Below are positions 44,214-50,948 of a DNA stretch of 64,000 nt, piece by piece. Source of the stretch: JBHGYD01 sp041920415 (GTDB lineage: Bacteria; Bacillota; Bacilli; Bacillales; Anoxybacillaceae); contig JBHGYD010000031.1 in NCBI GenBank assembly GCA_041920415.1, forward strand, positions 160,476 through 224,475, in the 5' to 3' direction. Position numbers and translations under genes: made by a program. Under the pieces are notes generated by a model. That model saw only the letters and a program-made list of their open reading frames with translations. It was not told the origin of the DNA and made no database searches. Every line of letters starts with the position of its first letter. Within the stretch, counting starts at the first letter, position 1.

Positions 44214-44564
44214 GTGCTAAGCCCATTTGAATTTGTTCTTCTTTTTTTGGCCAGCTTTCGTTTAACGCGACTCATTATGTATGATACAATCACTGCATTT
44301 ATTCGGAAACCATTCCATGACATCATAGTGGAGAAGTTACCTGATGGAACGATGCAGAAGTTTCTGATTGTGAAAGGAAGAGGAATACAGCATTGGATTG
44401 GTGAGCTGTTAAGTTGTTATTGGTGTACAGGAATATGGTGTTCCGCGTTTTTTTATATAGGTTATACGATATGGCCGTATGGCTTTAAGCCGCTAGTATG
44501 TATTTTTGCGATAGCTGGATGTTCTGCGTTAGTAGAAGTGATCGTCGAAAAACTATTATCGTAA
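44214..44564 (+). CDS. yjcA: YjcA-like sporulation membrane protein (DUF1360)
   Basis: A 116-residue protein with a hydrophobic N-terminus (LLFLASFRLTRLIMYDTI), the DUF1360 signature LLSCYWCTGIWCSAFFY near residue 68, and a C-terminal helix. YjcA of B. subtilis is a sporulation gene of unknown mechanism. I chose the GTG at 44214, 8 bases after GGGGG; a nearby ATG runs into a stop after four codons. Confidence 0.8.
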   Translation: MLSPFEFVLLFLASFRLTRLIMYDTITAFIRKPFHDIIVEKLPDGTMQKFLIVKGRGIQHWIGELLSCYWCTGIWCSAFFYIGYTIWPYGFKPLVCIFAIAGCSALVEVIVEKLLS

Positions 44565-44580
44565 GAAGAAAAGAGCATAG

Positions 44581-44620
44581 GAACCTCTCCCAACTTGAAA
44601 TAACATGTAGGGAGAGGTTC
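44581..44620. terminator. Bidirectional terminator
   Basis: The 11-bp perfect stem GAACCTCTCCC / GGGAGAGGTTC separates the converging yjcA and the leftward gene at 44622. No long T run follows on the + strand (ATTAATTAAT). Confidence 0.65.
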
Positions 44621-44621
44621 A

Positions 44622-45422
44622 TTAATTAATCACTATGCTATTTAACGAAGGAACTCCATTCGGTATTTCTTTGCAGTACACAAAACCATCGATGACTGTG
44701 GAATTTATTTTTTTTGTTTTTTCAATCCTTATATCAAAATTAGAGAATCGCAATTCTTCATTCGGCATTAACGTTCTTTTGTGCGCTGGTTTTATCCAGT
44801 ATGCTCCGTCATTTTTTATTTTTTCTCTCCAGTTTTCATATACGAATATCCATTCAATGGTCGATTGATTCGAAATAAAAACATTTTCTTCTGAATTAAG
44901 TGGTTTTGTTGTAATTTTTCCGCTCAATTTTCCCGTTTCTTTAGGAGTGATACGTATGCACATGATCATGTTTTGTAGAGGCTCTGTTCCTATGTTACTA
45001 ACAATGAAATCACCAATAATTACAATATCTTCTTCATCATTCGTTTGGGGAAGGATGAGAGAATAATTGAAAACAGCCTGCAGTTTTACGATTGGTGAAA
45101 TGGATTTTTTGTCTTGTTTGTCAGTATATAGAGATTTTTTTAGATTGCTGATTTGATGATGTGCTTCTTCAAGAGCAACTTCATAGGATAAAAGTTGATT
45201 TTCTAACAGAGCGATTTTTTTTTCGTATTGTTCGATATTGATTGATTCAGCGTGATGCAGCTTTTCTTGTAAATACTTATTTCGTATTTTTTCTTTTTGA
45301 AGTTCTGTTTCTAATAATTTTAATTTATTTTTATAATTAGAAATTTCTGATCGATAGTGAATGATTTTTTGTTGTAATTGTATTTGTTGATCGATATTCG
45401 GTGTTGGGGGTCGCTGGTTCAT
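44622..45422 (-). CDS. Coiled-coil protein with C-terminal beta domain, unrecognised
   Basis: A 266-residue protein. Residues about 10-98 form a long coiled coil (QQKIIHYRSEISNYKNKLKLL and following heptads). Residues about 110-266 look like an all-beta domain (IVIIGDFIVSNIG, TIEWIFVYENW, LRFSNFDIRI). AAAGGAGGTTTAATAA precedes the ATG. I do not recognise the family. The neighbour at 46464 is another coiled-coil protein, and the surrounding SigK promoters suggest spore coat or crust (inference). Confidence 0.6.
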   Translation of the reverse strand: MNQRPPTPNIDQQIQLQQKIIHYRSEISNYKNKLKLLETELQKEKIRNKYLQEKLHHAESINIEQYEKKIALLENQLLSYEVALEEAHHQISNLKKSLYTDKQDKKSISPIVKLQAVFNYSLILPQTNDEEDIVIIGDFIVSNIGTEPLQNMIMCIRITPKETGKLSGKITTKPLNSEENVFISNQSTIEWIFVYENWREKIKNDGAYWIKPAHKRTLMPNEELRFSNFDIRIEKTKKINSTVIDGFVYCKEIPNGVPSLNSIVIN

Positions 45423-45489
45423 TTATTAAACCTCCTTTACAGCTATATATATGTATAAAGAAAAAAATCATTAATATGAATTCCTCAAA

Positions 45490-45523
45490 CAAAAAAAGGC
45501 TGTTGAACGGAGCAACAGCCTAA
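45490..45523 (-). terminator. Terminator of the gene at 45539-46255
   Basis: Read leftward, AGGCTGTTG / CAACAGCCT with a 7-base loop is followed by seven T residues. Confidence 0.88.
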
Positions 45524-45538
45524 CTCGTAAAGTTTAAC

Positions 45539-46255
45539 TTAGTGGGTTGGAAACACTTCAGGGCATTGTGGAGGGAATTTATTAGTCGGGCAAAGCGTAG
45601 CTTCCATGATTTCCTCACGTGGATCGCAGAAACGAGCTTCTACTTCGATTTTTACATCTGCTTCCATTTGCACTTCTAGGCATAAAGTAATGGAAACATC
45701 TAATTGTGAGAAGTTATGTGTACATACTAAGCTTGCATCACATTCAAAGAATGAAATGTGGCAATCAAGCATGGTTCCCTCAGGAGCACATAAAATAAAT
45801 GTTTGAGCTGTTGCAAATGGAATTGCTTCAGATTCGCATACGACTTGACCGTTTGCGTTAACAATTTGCACAACGACATGCCCTTTCACAAGTACTTTCA
45901 CTTTTTGTAATGTGACTTGCTCACCAGATGGGAGAGTAACCATTACAGGTTGACGACCGTTTGGCTGGATAATTTCTTGACAAATGAGAGCATCGTTATC
46001 CACAACTGGGTCGATTCGATTTCCGTCTTCGTCTGATAAGAAACATCTAATGGATAGCTCTTCTGAATTCATCCCGAGCGAAGTGAAAAACTCACAAACG
46101 CTTTTTCCATGTCGATGACATTTACTTTCAGGGAAGATTGCTTCTAAGTCGTGATTCGAGAAGCTCCTTAAAGGCACATCGACTTGACGAGTAACCCAGT
46201 CGTATACTTTACGAGTCTTAATACATACTTTTTCTTTATGGTGAGAGTGACCCAT
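45539..46255 (-). CDS. Cysteine-rich putative spore surface protein
   Basis: A 238-residue protein with 14 Cys and a His-rich start (MGHSHHKEK), then KTRKVYDWVTRQVDVPL and alternating beta-like segments (VTLQKVKVLVKGHVVVQIV, QLDVSITLCLEVQME). It has no signal peptide or membrane segment. The composition fits a disulphide-crosslinked layer or fibre on the spore. I cannot name the family. A perfect SigK promoter 76 bases upstream supports mother-cell expression. Confidence 0.65.
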   Translation of the reverse strand: MGHSHHKEKVCIKTRKVYDWVTRQVDVPLRSFSNHDLEAIFPESKCHRHGKSVCEFFTSLGMNSEELSIRCFLSDEDGNRIDPVVDNDALICQEIIQPNGRQPVMVTLPSGEQVTLQKVKVLVKGHVVVQIVNANGQVVCESEAIPFATAQTFILCAPEGTMLDCHISFFECDASLVCTHNFSQLDVSITLCLEVQMEADVKIEVEARFCDPREEIMEATLCPTNKFPPQCPEVFPTH

Positions 46256-46330
46256 AACTCTTTCCTCCTGTTCAAATTTTTCCCGCTGAAATGACTATCA
46301 ATATGATTCCTGCGGGTGTTAGGACTACTG

Positions 46331-46357
46331 TATAGTATGAAAATGTTAGGTAAATGT
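46331..46357 (-). promoter_or_regulatory. SigK-type promoter for the gene at 45539-46255
   Basis: Read leftward, AC (46357-46356), 16 bases, CATACTATA (46339-46331), a perfect consensus match. Confidence 0.75.
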
Positions 46358-46463
46358 GCCGTGATAAAAGCGGAAATTTCATTTTTTTTTGGTATAAAAG
46401 AGCAAAGTGTTGAATTTGTATGTATTAGGAACCAATGATTTTTTGAGAAGGGGGAGATTGCAC

Positions 46464-46976
46464 TTGAAATCGAAACAAGCAGAAGATGTAATCCTTTTAA
46501 AACAGAAGGTGATTTATTTACAGTCTGAATTAGCACGATATAAATCGAAGCTTCATGAATATGAACAAAACCATCTTCACCGAAATTACGTGGCTTTAAA
46601 AACAGAAAATGAACTCTTTAAAGACGAGTTGGAGCAGATGGAAGGAAAACTAAGAGAATTGACAAAAAAATTAGAAGAAACAACGGCAGAAAATGTGATT
46701 CTGAAAGAACTTGCATTGCAAAGCGAACAAAGATATGAAGAATTAATGCGAACAAAGCAGGAAAAGGAGGAATTCCAGCGGCAATTAACAGAGTTACAGA
46801 AGTATATAGAAGCAAAACAAAACGAGGCAGGAGGTCCAGATTCTTGGTTTATTCATACGTTAAAACAAGAAAATGCCATTATTTTTTCTTCCATCAAAAG
46901 CCAAATGAATGTAAATCGCAAATTGGAATCAAGTCCGTTTACGTTTGGAGGAAGTTCGGAAGAAGAAACAGAATAA
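46464..46976 (+). CDS. Long coiled-coil protein, unrecognised
   Basis: A 170-residue protein predicted to be almost entirely coiled coil from residue 4 to about 118 (LKQKVIYLQSELARYKSKL, ENELFKDELEQMEGKLREL), ending in a polar tail FTFGGSSEEETE. I chose the TTG at 46464, 7 bases after AAGGGGGAG. It may form a structural part of the coat, in keeping with the neighbourhood; no function is known. Confidence 0.6.
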   Translation: MKSKQAEDVILLKQKVIYLQSELARYKSKLHEYEQNHLHRNYVALKTENELFKDELEQMEGKLRELTKKLEETTAENVILKELALQSEQRYEELMRTKQEKEEFQRQLTELQKYIEAKQNEAGGPDSWFIHTLKQENAIIFSSIKSQMNVNRKLESSPFTFGGSSEEETE

Positions 46977-46996
46977 AAATGGAAAATTGGCTGATA

Positions 46997-47023
46997 ACAA
47001 AAACCTCCTTTTATCATAATATA
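46997..47023 (+). promoter_or_regulatory. SigK-type promoter for the 36-residue peptide gene
   Basis: AC (46997-46998), 16 bases, CATAATATA (47015-47023), a perfect consensus match 31 bases before the ATG. Confidence 0.72.
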
Positions 47024-47054
47024 GTAGCAACTTGATAATTGGAGGTCATATTTT

Positions 47055-47165
47055 ATGAAGGGAAAAAAAGCGATTGTTATACATGGAGCCAAGACAGTAT
47101 CCTCTTCATCCTCGGCAAAAAAAACAGGGGGATGTGGATGTGGAAAGTCTATAAAGAAGAAGTAA
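47055..47165 (+). CDS. 36-residue Lys/Ser/Gly-Cys peptide
   Basis: The ATG at 47055 follows GGAGG at 9 bases and opens a 36-codon frame: a basic start MKGKKAIVIHGAKTV, a serine run, then GGCGCGK and a lysine tail. A SigK promoter lies 31 bases upstream and a strong terminator 11 bases downstream, so this is a complete one-gene unit. The start resembles that of the next gene (MSGKKKARVIHVDKLIV). The paired Cys suggest crosslinking or metal binding; this is inference. Confidence 0.65.
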   Translation: MKGKKAIVIHGAKTVSSSSSAKKTGGCGCGKSIKKK

Positions 47166-47176
47166 AAGCAATGATG

Positions 47177-47207
47177 AGGATTATCGAAAAAGATAATCCT
47201 TTTTTTA
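47177..47207 (+). terminator. Terminator of the 36-residue peptide gene
   Basis: The stem AGGATTATC / GATAATCCT with a 6-base loop is followed by seven T residues. Confidence 0.9.
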
Positions 47208-47221
47208 TGGAAAATGCCTAT

Positions 47222-47249
47222 ACCATTACCATGACATTTGCATAGTCTA
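47222..47249 (+). promoter_or_regulatory. SigK-type promoter for the gene at 47290
   Basis: AC (47222-47223), 17 bases, CATAGTCTA (47241-47249), a perfect match with the longer allowed spacer. Confidence 0.68.
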
Positions 47250-47289
47250 ACAATGCGAAAACCCAATAGATAGTAAGGAGGAGACGGAA

Positions 47290-47517
47290 ATGTCAGGAAA
47301 GAAAAAAGCTCGCGTTATTCATGTCGATAAGCTGATTGTTCATGCAGATGATGTGGTCATTGTTCCAAGAAGACGAATTCATGATCCGTGGCTATCTTCA
47401 CGTCGCACGGATGTAGAAGCGATTGACGATTTACAAGATAGAGAAGTGGAAAATGAAACTGTTCGTTCTGAAGATAACGAAGGAGACGAAGGTAGAAGAC
47501 GTTTTTCATGGATTTGA
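47290..47517 (+). CDS. Small charged coat-type protein, unrecognised
   Basis: A 75-residue protein with a basic start MSGKKKARVIHVDKLIV, a valine-rich strand (ADDVVIVPRRR), a WLSSRR segment and an acidic tail rich in Glu/Asp. GGAGGAGACGG precedes the ATG. It shares its opening with the 36-residue peptide upstream. A SigK promoter is present. No family name can be given. Confidence 0.65.
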   Translation: MSGKKKARVIHVDKLIVHADDVVIVPRRRIHDPWLSSRRTDVEAIDDLQDREVENETVRSEDNEGDEGRRRFSWI

Positions 47518-47563
47518 CAAAAGCCCCTATTGAATCATTGTCAAAAAAGAAGGGGGGAATACA

Positions 47564-47767
47564 ATGGAACGGTTTAAAAATTACGGCCTTTGGCTATCGA
47601 TCGGTTCCTTTGCCGTTATAGCGTTACAAACATTTGGTGTAGACATTAATTTAGGAAAATATCAACAATTGTATGAAGCATTTTTAAGTATTCTCGTCAT
47701 GGCTGGAATTATTAATAACCCTTCGATCGGTCGCGGTTATTTAGATAAAACGGACAAAGAACAATAA
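47564..47767 (+). CDS. Holin-like small membrane protein
   Basis: A 67-residue protein with an N-terminal hydrophobic helix (LWLSIGSFAVIALQTFGV) and a second one (LYEAFLSILVMAGIINN). The ending IINNPSIGRGYLD resembles phage holins of the phi-LC3 type (there GIVNDPTTKGLSD). GAAGGGGGGAATACA precedes the ATG. No other phage gene is nearby. It is 46 bases after the previous SigK-expressed gene and probably in its operon. Confidence 0.6.
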   Translation: MERFKNYGLWLSIGSFAVIALQTFGVDINLGKYQQLYEAFLSILVMAGIINNPSIGRGYLDKTDKEQ

Positions 47768-47779
47768 TGAAATCGAATG

Positions 47780-47810
47780 CCCCGCTTTTATAAGAGAGCG
47801 GGGTGCTATT
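47780..47810 (+). terminator. Terminator of the holin-like gene
   Basis: The stem CCCCGCT / AGCGGGG has a 10-base loop and is followed by TGCTATTATTTATT. Confidence 0.7.
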
Positions 47811-47915
47811 ATTTATTGACTACAAATGTTATATGTAAAAAATTGTAATTATATTTTTACAAAAAAAATACAACCTAACAATGTAATCGAATTTGAATTT
47901 TAGGGGGTCAACAAT

Positions 47916-48119
47916 ATGACAGTAGCATCTCAAGTAAAACAAACATTAGCAGGATTAAAATCAGCTCAAGCAAGTTTTGAAACATTCGCATTACAAACAG
48001 AAAATCAAGCCGCAAAACAGCTTTATCAACAAGCAGCGCAACAAACACAAACCATTGTTGATCTAATTAATTCTCGCGTGCAAGAAATTCAAAACGAAGA
48101 GCCACAATATAAACAATAA
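47916..48119 (+). CDS. DUF1657 protein, first copy
   Basis: A 67-residue helical protein of the DUF1657 type (MTVASQVKQTLAGLKSAQAS, FETFALQT) often found with SpoVA-2mob genes. It begins with the same seven residues as the copy at 50730 and resembles the C-terminal 45 residues of the 2Duf protein at 50949. TTTAGGGGGTCAACAAT precedes the ATG. Unlike the usual operon layout, a hairpin repeat and a terminator separate it from yhcN. Confidence 0.85.
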   Translation: MTVASQVKQTLAGLKSAQASFETFALQTENQAAKQLYQQAAQQTQTIVDLINSRVQEIQNEEPQYKQ

Positions 48120-48261
48120 AGAAAAGCGGAGGCGAGCGCTTAACGCCGAAGGAAAATGTTCTTCCGACGAGAAATGCTTGCATTTCGACGGAGGAAGGTT
48201 ATTTTCCAGAAGGCGTTGCGAGCCGAGCTAGACAAAAAAGAAAAGCGGAGGCGAGCGCTTA
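48120..48261 (+). repeat. Hairpin-repeat array 3 (one full unit and one stub)
   Basis: The unit 48120-48234 begins one base after the DUF1657 stop, has the head AGAAAAGCGGAGGCGAGC, lacks the first module, and carries the main hairpin (GGAAAAT/ATTTTCC, CTTCC/GGAAG, GAAATGC/GCATTTC) ending GAGCTAGACA. A second head (48239-48261) is cut off. The hairpin core is nearly identical to array 1. Confidence 0.85.
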
Positions 48262-48316
48262 TCCCCAACGTACGGTGGAGAGCTTGCGAGGAGGATTTCT
48301 TCCGGAGATTGATAGC

Positions 48317-48346
48317 AAAAGGTTGGTCATGCGCCAACCTTTTTCA
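48317..48346 (+). terminator. Terminator between DUF1657 and yhcN
   Basis: The 10-bp stem AAAAGGTTGG / CCAACCTTTT with a 7-base loop and a T run lies 35 bases before yhcN. It should stop transcripts from the first DUF1657 gene. Confidence 0.8.
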
Positions 48347-48380
48347 ACCAAAAATACATACATGAATGGGTTGATGGAAC

Positions 48381-48851
48381 ATGAGAAAACAATTCATTGT
48401 GGCGATGATCGTTGGATTGCTGATTGTGGGATGTGCCAGAGAAAAAGAAGAAAAGCAACAGTCATCGCAGGGAACAAATATGATTAAAACAAGCACTGAC
48501 GGAACAGCGCATTCTTACAAAGTCGACCAATCCGTAGCGAAACAAGCTGTACAACGTATAAAAGCACGAGAAGATGTAAAAGATGCCGTAGCGGTTAGTA
48601 CGAAAGACAAACTGTTGCTCGTCTATCAAGTCAAGCATATGTATCGTTTCCGCATGAAACAAATTCAAAAAGACGTGAAACAACAATTAAAAACGTTATT
48701 TCCAGATCATGAAGTCATTGTGTCAAGTGATTTAAAGATATTTTGGAAAACAGACGAGTTACGTGGAAAGATTCATAAAGACGGAATGAGTGAACGAAAA
48801 ATCAATCGGCAAATCGAAAAATTAAAAAAGCTAAGCGAAGAGCGTACATGA
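48381..48851 (+). CDS. YhcN/YlaJ-family sporulation lipoprotein
   Basis: A 156-residue lipoprotein: signal peptide MRKQFIVAMIVGLLIVGC with the lipid-bearing Cys at 18, a polar linker, then the YhcN/YlaJ domain (AVQRIKAREDVKDAVAVSTKDKLL; VKQQLKTLFPDHEVIVSSD). The family occurs in spore membranes and in SpoVA-2mob operons. The ribosome-binding site (GATGGA) is weak. It is the first gene after the terminator and likely starts the spoVA set; I could not find a clear SigG promoter. Confidence 0.87.
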   Translation: MRKQFIVAMIVGLLIVGCAREKEEKQQSSQGTNMIKTSTDGTAHSYKVDQSVAKQAVQRIKAREDVKDAVAVSTKDKLLLVYQVKHMYRFRMKQIQKDVKQQLKTLFPDHEVIVSSDLKIFWKTDELRGKIHKDGMSERKINRQIEKLKKLSEERT

Positions 48852-48867
48852 AAGATGGGGTGACGAT

Positions 48868-49350
48868 ATGGCGAACGAAAAGCGAAAAAGACTGACGCCT
48901 GTACAACAAGAATACCATGTATTTGAACAGGAAAGAGAAACGAAACGCCCAGTGTTGAAAAATTGTATATGTGCTTTTCTCGTCGGTGGATTGATTTGTG
49001 TCATCGGTCAAGCGATTTCATATTTTTATATGTATTTTTTCGATTTTACGGAACAAACGGCAGGAAACCCAACAGTTGCAACGATGGTATTTCTTTCTAT
49101 GATTTTAACCGGATTGGGTGTTTATGATCGCATTGCCCAGTTTGCGGGAGCGGGAAGCGCTGTACCGGTGACCGGCTTCGGAAACGCCGTCATTTCGGCG
49201 GCCATTGAACATCGAACAGAAGGATTTGTATTAGGGGTCGGTTCGAATATGTTTAAACTAGCTGGGGCTGTTATTTTATTTGGTACGTTTGCTGCTTTCG
49301 TTGTTGCTTTAGTGAAGACGATTGCGGTGAAATGGGGTGGTCTCGGGTGA
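48868..49350 (+). CDS. spoVAC: SpoVAC, dipicolinate channel subunit
   Basis: A 160-residue membrane protein with an N-terminal polar stretch (about 35 residues), four helices, and the conserved GLGVYDRIAQFAGAGSAVPVTGFGN-type segment split by helices. SpoVAC forms a mechanosensitive channel for Ca-dipicolinic acid movement across the inner spore membrane. GGGGTGACGAT precedes the ATG. Its stop shares one base with the spoVAD start. Confidence 0.94.
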   Translation: MANEKRKRLTPVQQEYHVFEQERETKRPVLKNCICAFLVGGLICVIGQAISYFYMYFFDFTEQTAGNPTVATMVFLSMILTGLGVYDRIAQFAGAGSAVPVTGFGNAVISAAIEHRTEGFVLGVGSNMFKLAGAVILFGTFAAFVVALVKTIAVKWGGLG

Positions 49351-50363
49351 TGAAAGGTCATCGCACATGGATATTTGAAAATAAACCTGTTATTGTCGCA
49401 ACGGCAACGGTGGGTGGACCGTTTGAAGCGAATGGTCGAATTGCCGATGATTTTGATTTGTTGCATGAAGATCTTTGGCTTGGGGAAGACTCATACGAAA
49501 AGGCACATAAAGTGTTATTGGAAGAAGCGCTTTTTAAAGCGATGGAAAAAGGCGGGATTGAAAAGGAAAAAGTACAATTCATCATCGCAGGCGATTTAAT
49601 TAATCAAATGACTCCGTCTAGTTTTGCGGTAAAAACGATCGGAGCACCATATATAGGAGTATTTGGTGCTTGTTCAACATCGATGGAAGGATTAGCGTTA
49701 GGGGCATTTATTGTCAATTACGGTGGTGCGCAATATGTGTTAACCGGTGCATCCAGTCATAATACCGCGGTGGAAAAGCAATTTCGTTATCCAACTGAGT
49801 ATGGCGGACAAAAACCACCGACGGCGCAATGGACGGTAACAGGAGCGGGTGTGGCCCTGTTAAGCAATCAAGGCGAGGGACCACGCGTTGTATCGGCAAC
49901 GATTGGTCGCGTTGTTGATATGGGGTTAAGAGATCCGTTTAATATGGGGGGAGCGATGGCGCCAGCAGCAGTTGATACGATTGAAGCCCACTTTCGTGAT
50001 ATGCAAATCGATAGTTCGCATTACGATTTAATCGTGACGGGGGACTTGGGGAAAATTGGTAGACGAGTGTCACTCGATTTGTTGCGTGAGCATGGCTTGA
50101 ATATAGAGGAAAAACGTTATCAAGATTGCGGGCTTCTCATTTATCGTGAAGGTCAACCTGTTTTATCTGGAGCAAGCGGGGCTGGATGCTCGGCAACGGT
50201 TGTATACGGTCATTTACTTAATCGCATGAAACGCGGCGAATTGAAACGTATTCTCGTTGTCGCAACCGGTGCCCTGCTATCACCGTTAACGTTTCAACAG
50301 AATGAAACGATTCCTTGTATTGCTCATGCAGTCGCGATTGAGTATGGAGGTGATGAAATGTGA
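49350..50363 (+). CDS. spoVAD: SpoVAD, dipicolinate-binding protein
   Basis: A 337-residue protein with a thiolase-like fold (GVFGACSTSMEGLALGAFI, GASGAGCSATVVYGHLL) that binds dipicolinic acid in the known SpoVAD. Start ATG 49350 overlaps the spoVAC stop (TGATG). Length equals the chromosomal B. subtilis SpoVAD. GGTGGTCTCGGGTG precedes the start. Confidence 0.95.
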   Translation: MKGHRTWIFENKPVIVATATVGGPFEANGRIADDFDLLHEDLWLGEDSYEKAHKVLLEEALFKAMEKGGIEKEKVQFIIAGDLINQMTPSSFAVKTIGAPYIGVFGACSTSMEGLALGAFIVNYGGAQYVLTGASSHNTAVEKQFRYPTEYGGQKPPTAQWTVTGAGVALLSNQGEGPRVVSATIGRVVDMGLRDPFNMGGAMAPAAVDTIEAHFRDMQIDSSHYDLIVTGDLGKIGRRVSLDLLREHGLNIEEKRYQDCGLLIYREGQPVLSGASGAGCSATVVYGHLLNRMKRGELKRILVVATGALLSPLTFQQNETIPCIAHAVAIEYGGDEM

Positions 50364-50716
50364 TGGCGATGTTTTTTTGGGCGTTTGTCGTGGGTGGAAT
50401 CATTTGCGTCATTGGGCAAATTATGATTGATGTTTTTAAATTAACTCCTGCGCATACGTTAAGCATACTTGTTGTGATTGGTGCGATTTTAGATGGGTTT
50501 GGTCTTTATGAACCATTAATCGATTTTGCTGGAGCGGGTGCGACGATTCCGATTACAAGTTTTGGTAACTCGCTTGTTCATGGGGCTCTCCAAGAGGCAG
50601 ACAAGCATGGAATTATCGGGGTATTGACAGGGATGTTCGAAGTGACGAGTGCCGGAATTTCAGCCGCCATTGTATTTGGTTTTATCGGTGCTTTATTGTT
50701 CCGACCAAAAGGATAG
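50363..50716 (+). CDS. spoVAE: SpoVAE (SpoVAEb type), membrane channel subunit
   Basis: A 117-residue membrane protein homologous to SpoVAC in layout: four helices and the GLYEPLIDFAGAGATIPITSFGN segment, which parallels VYDRIAQFAGAGSAVPVTGFGN of SpoVAC. GGAGGTGAT precedes it at a good distance, and the ATG overlaps the spoVAD stop by one base. Confidence 0.94.
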   Translation: MAMFFWAFVVGGIICVIGQIMIDVFKLTPAHTLSILVVIGAILDGFGLYEPLIDFAGAGATIPITSFGNSLVHGALQEADKHGIIGVLTGMFEVTSAGISAAIVFGFIGALLFRPKG

Positions 50717-50729
50717 GGAGAGATAATGA

Positions 50730-50936
50730 ATGACTGTTGCTTCACAAGTGAAACAAAGTTTAGCAAGTTTAAAAAGTATTCATGCTGGATTACAAGGATT
50801 TGCTCTTAATTCGAGCGATGAACAAGCGCAAAGAGCGTTTCATGAGGCGATGATCATGACAGAAGAAATCATTGCCGATGTAAAAAAACGTATGAGTCAG
50901 TTAGAGCGGGAAGAGCCGCAATATCACGGAAAGTAA
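50730..50936 (+). CDS. DUF1657 protein, second copy
   Basis: A 68-residue helical protein like the one at 47916: the same start MTVASQVKQ, then SLASLKSIHAGLQGFALNSS and the ending REEPQYHGK (first copy NEEPQYKQ). It lies 13 bases after spoVAE and 12 before the 2Duf gene, within the operon. The family function is unknown; association with spore heat resistance comes from context. Confidence 0.88.
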   Translation: MTVASQVKQSLASLKSIHAGLQGFALNSSDEQAQRAFHEAMIMTEEIIADVKKRMSQLEREEPQYHGK

Positions 50937-50948
50937 GGAGCATGATGA

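Noticed and set aside
47039..47245. 68-codon + strand frame overlapping the 36-residue peptide gene
   Set aside because: It has no Shine-Dalgarno sequence and runs through the terminator; the peptide frame has promoter, ribosome-binding site and terminator in the right places.
48140..48365. Frames on both strands over repeat array 3
   Set aside because: These arise from the inverted repeat; the same sequence on both strands gives mirrored frames.
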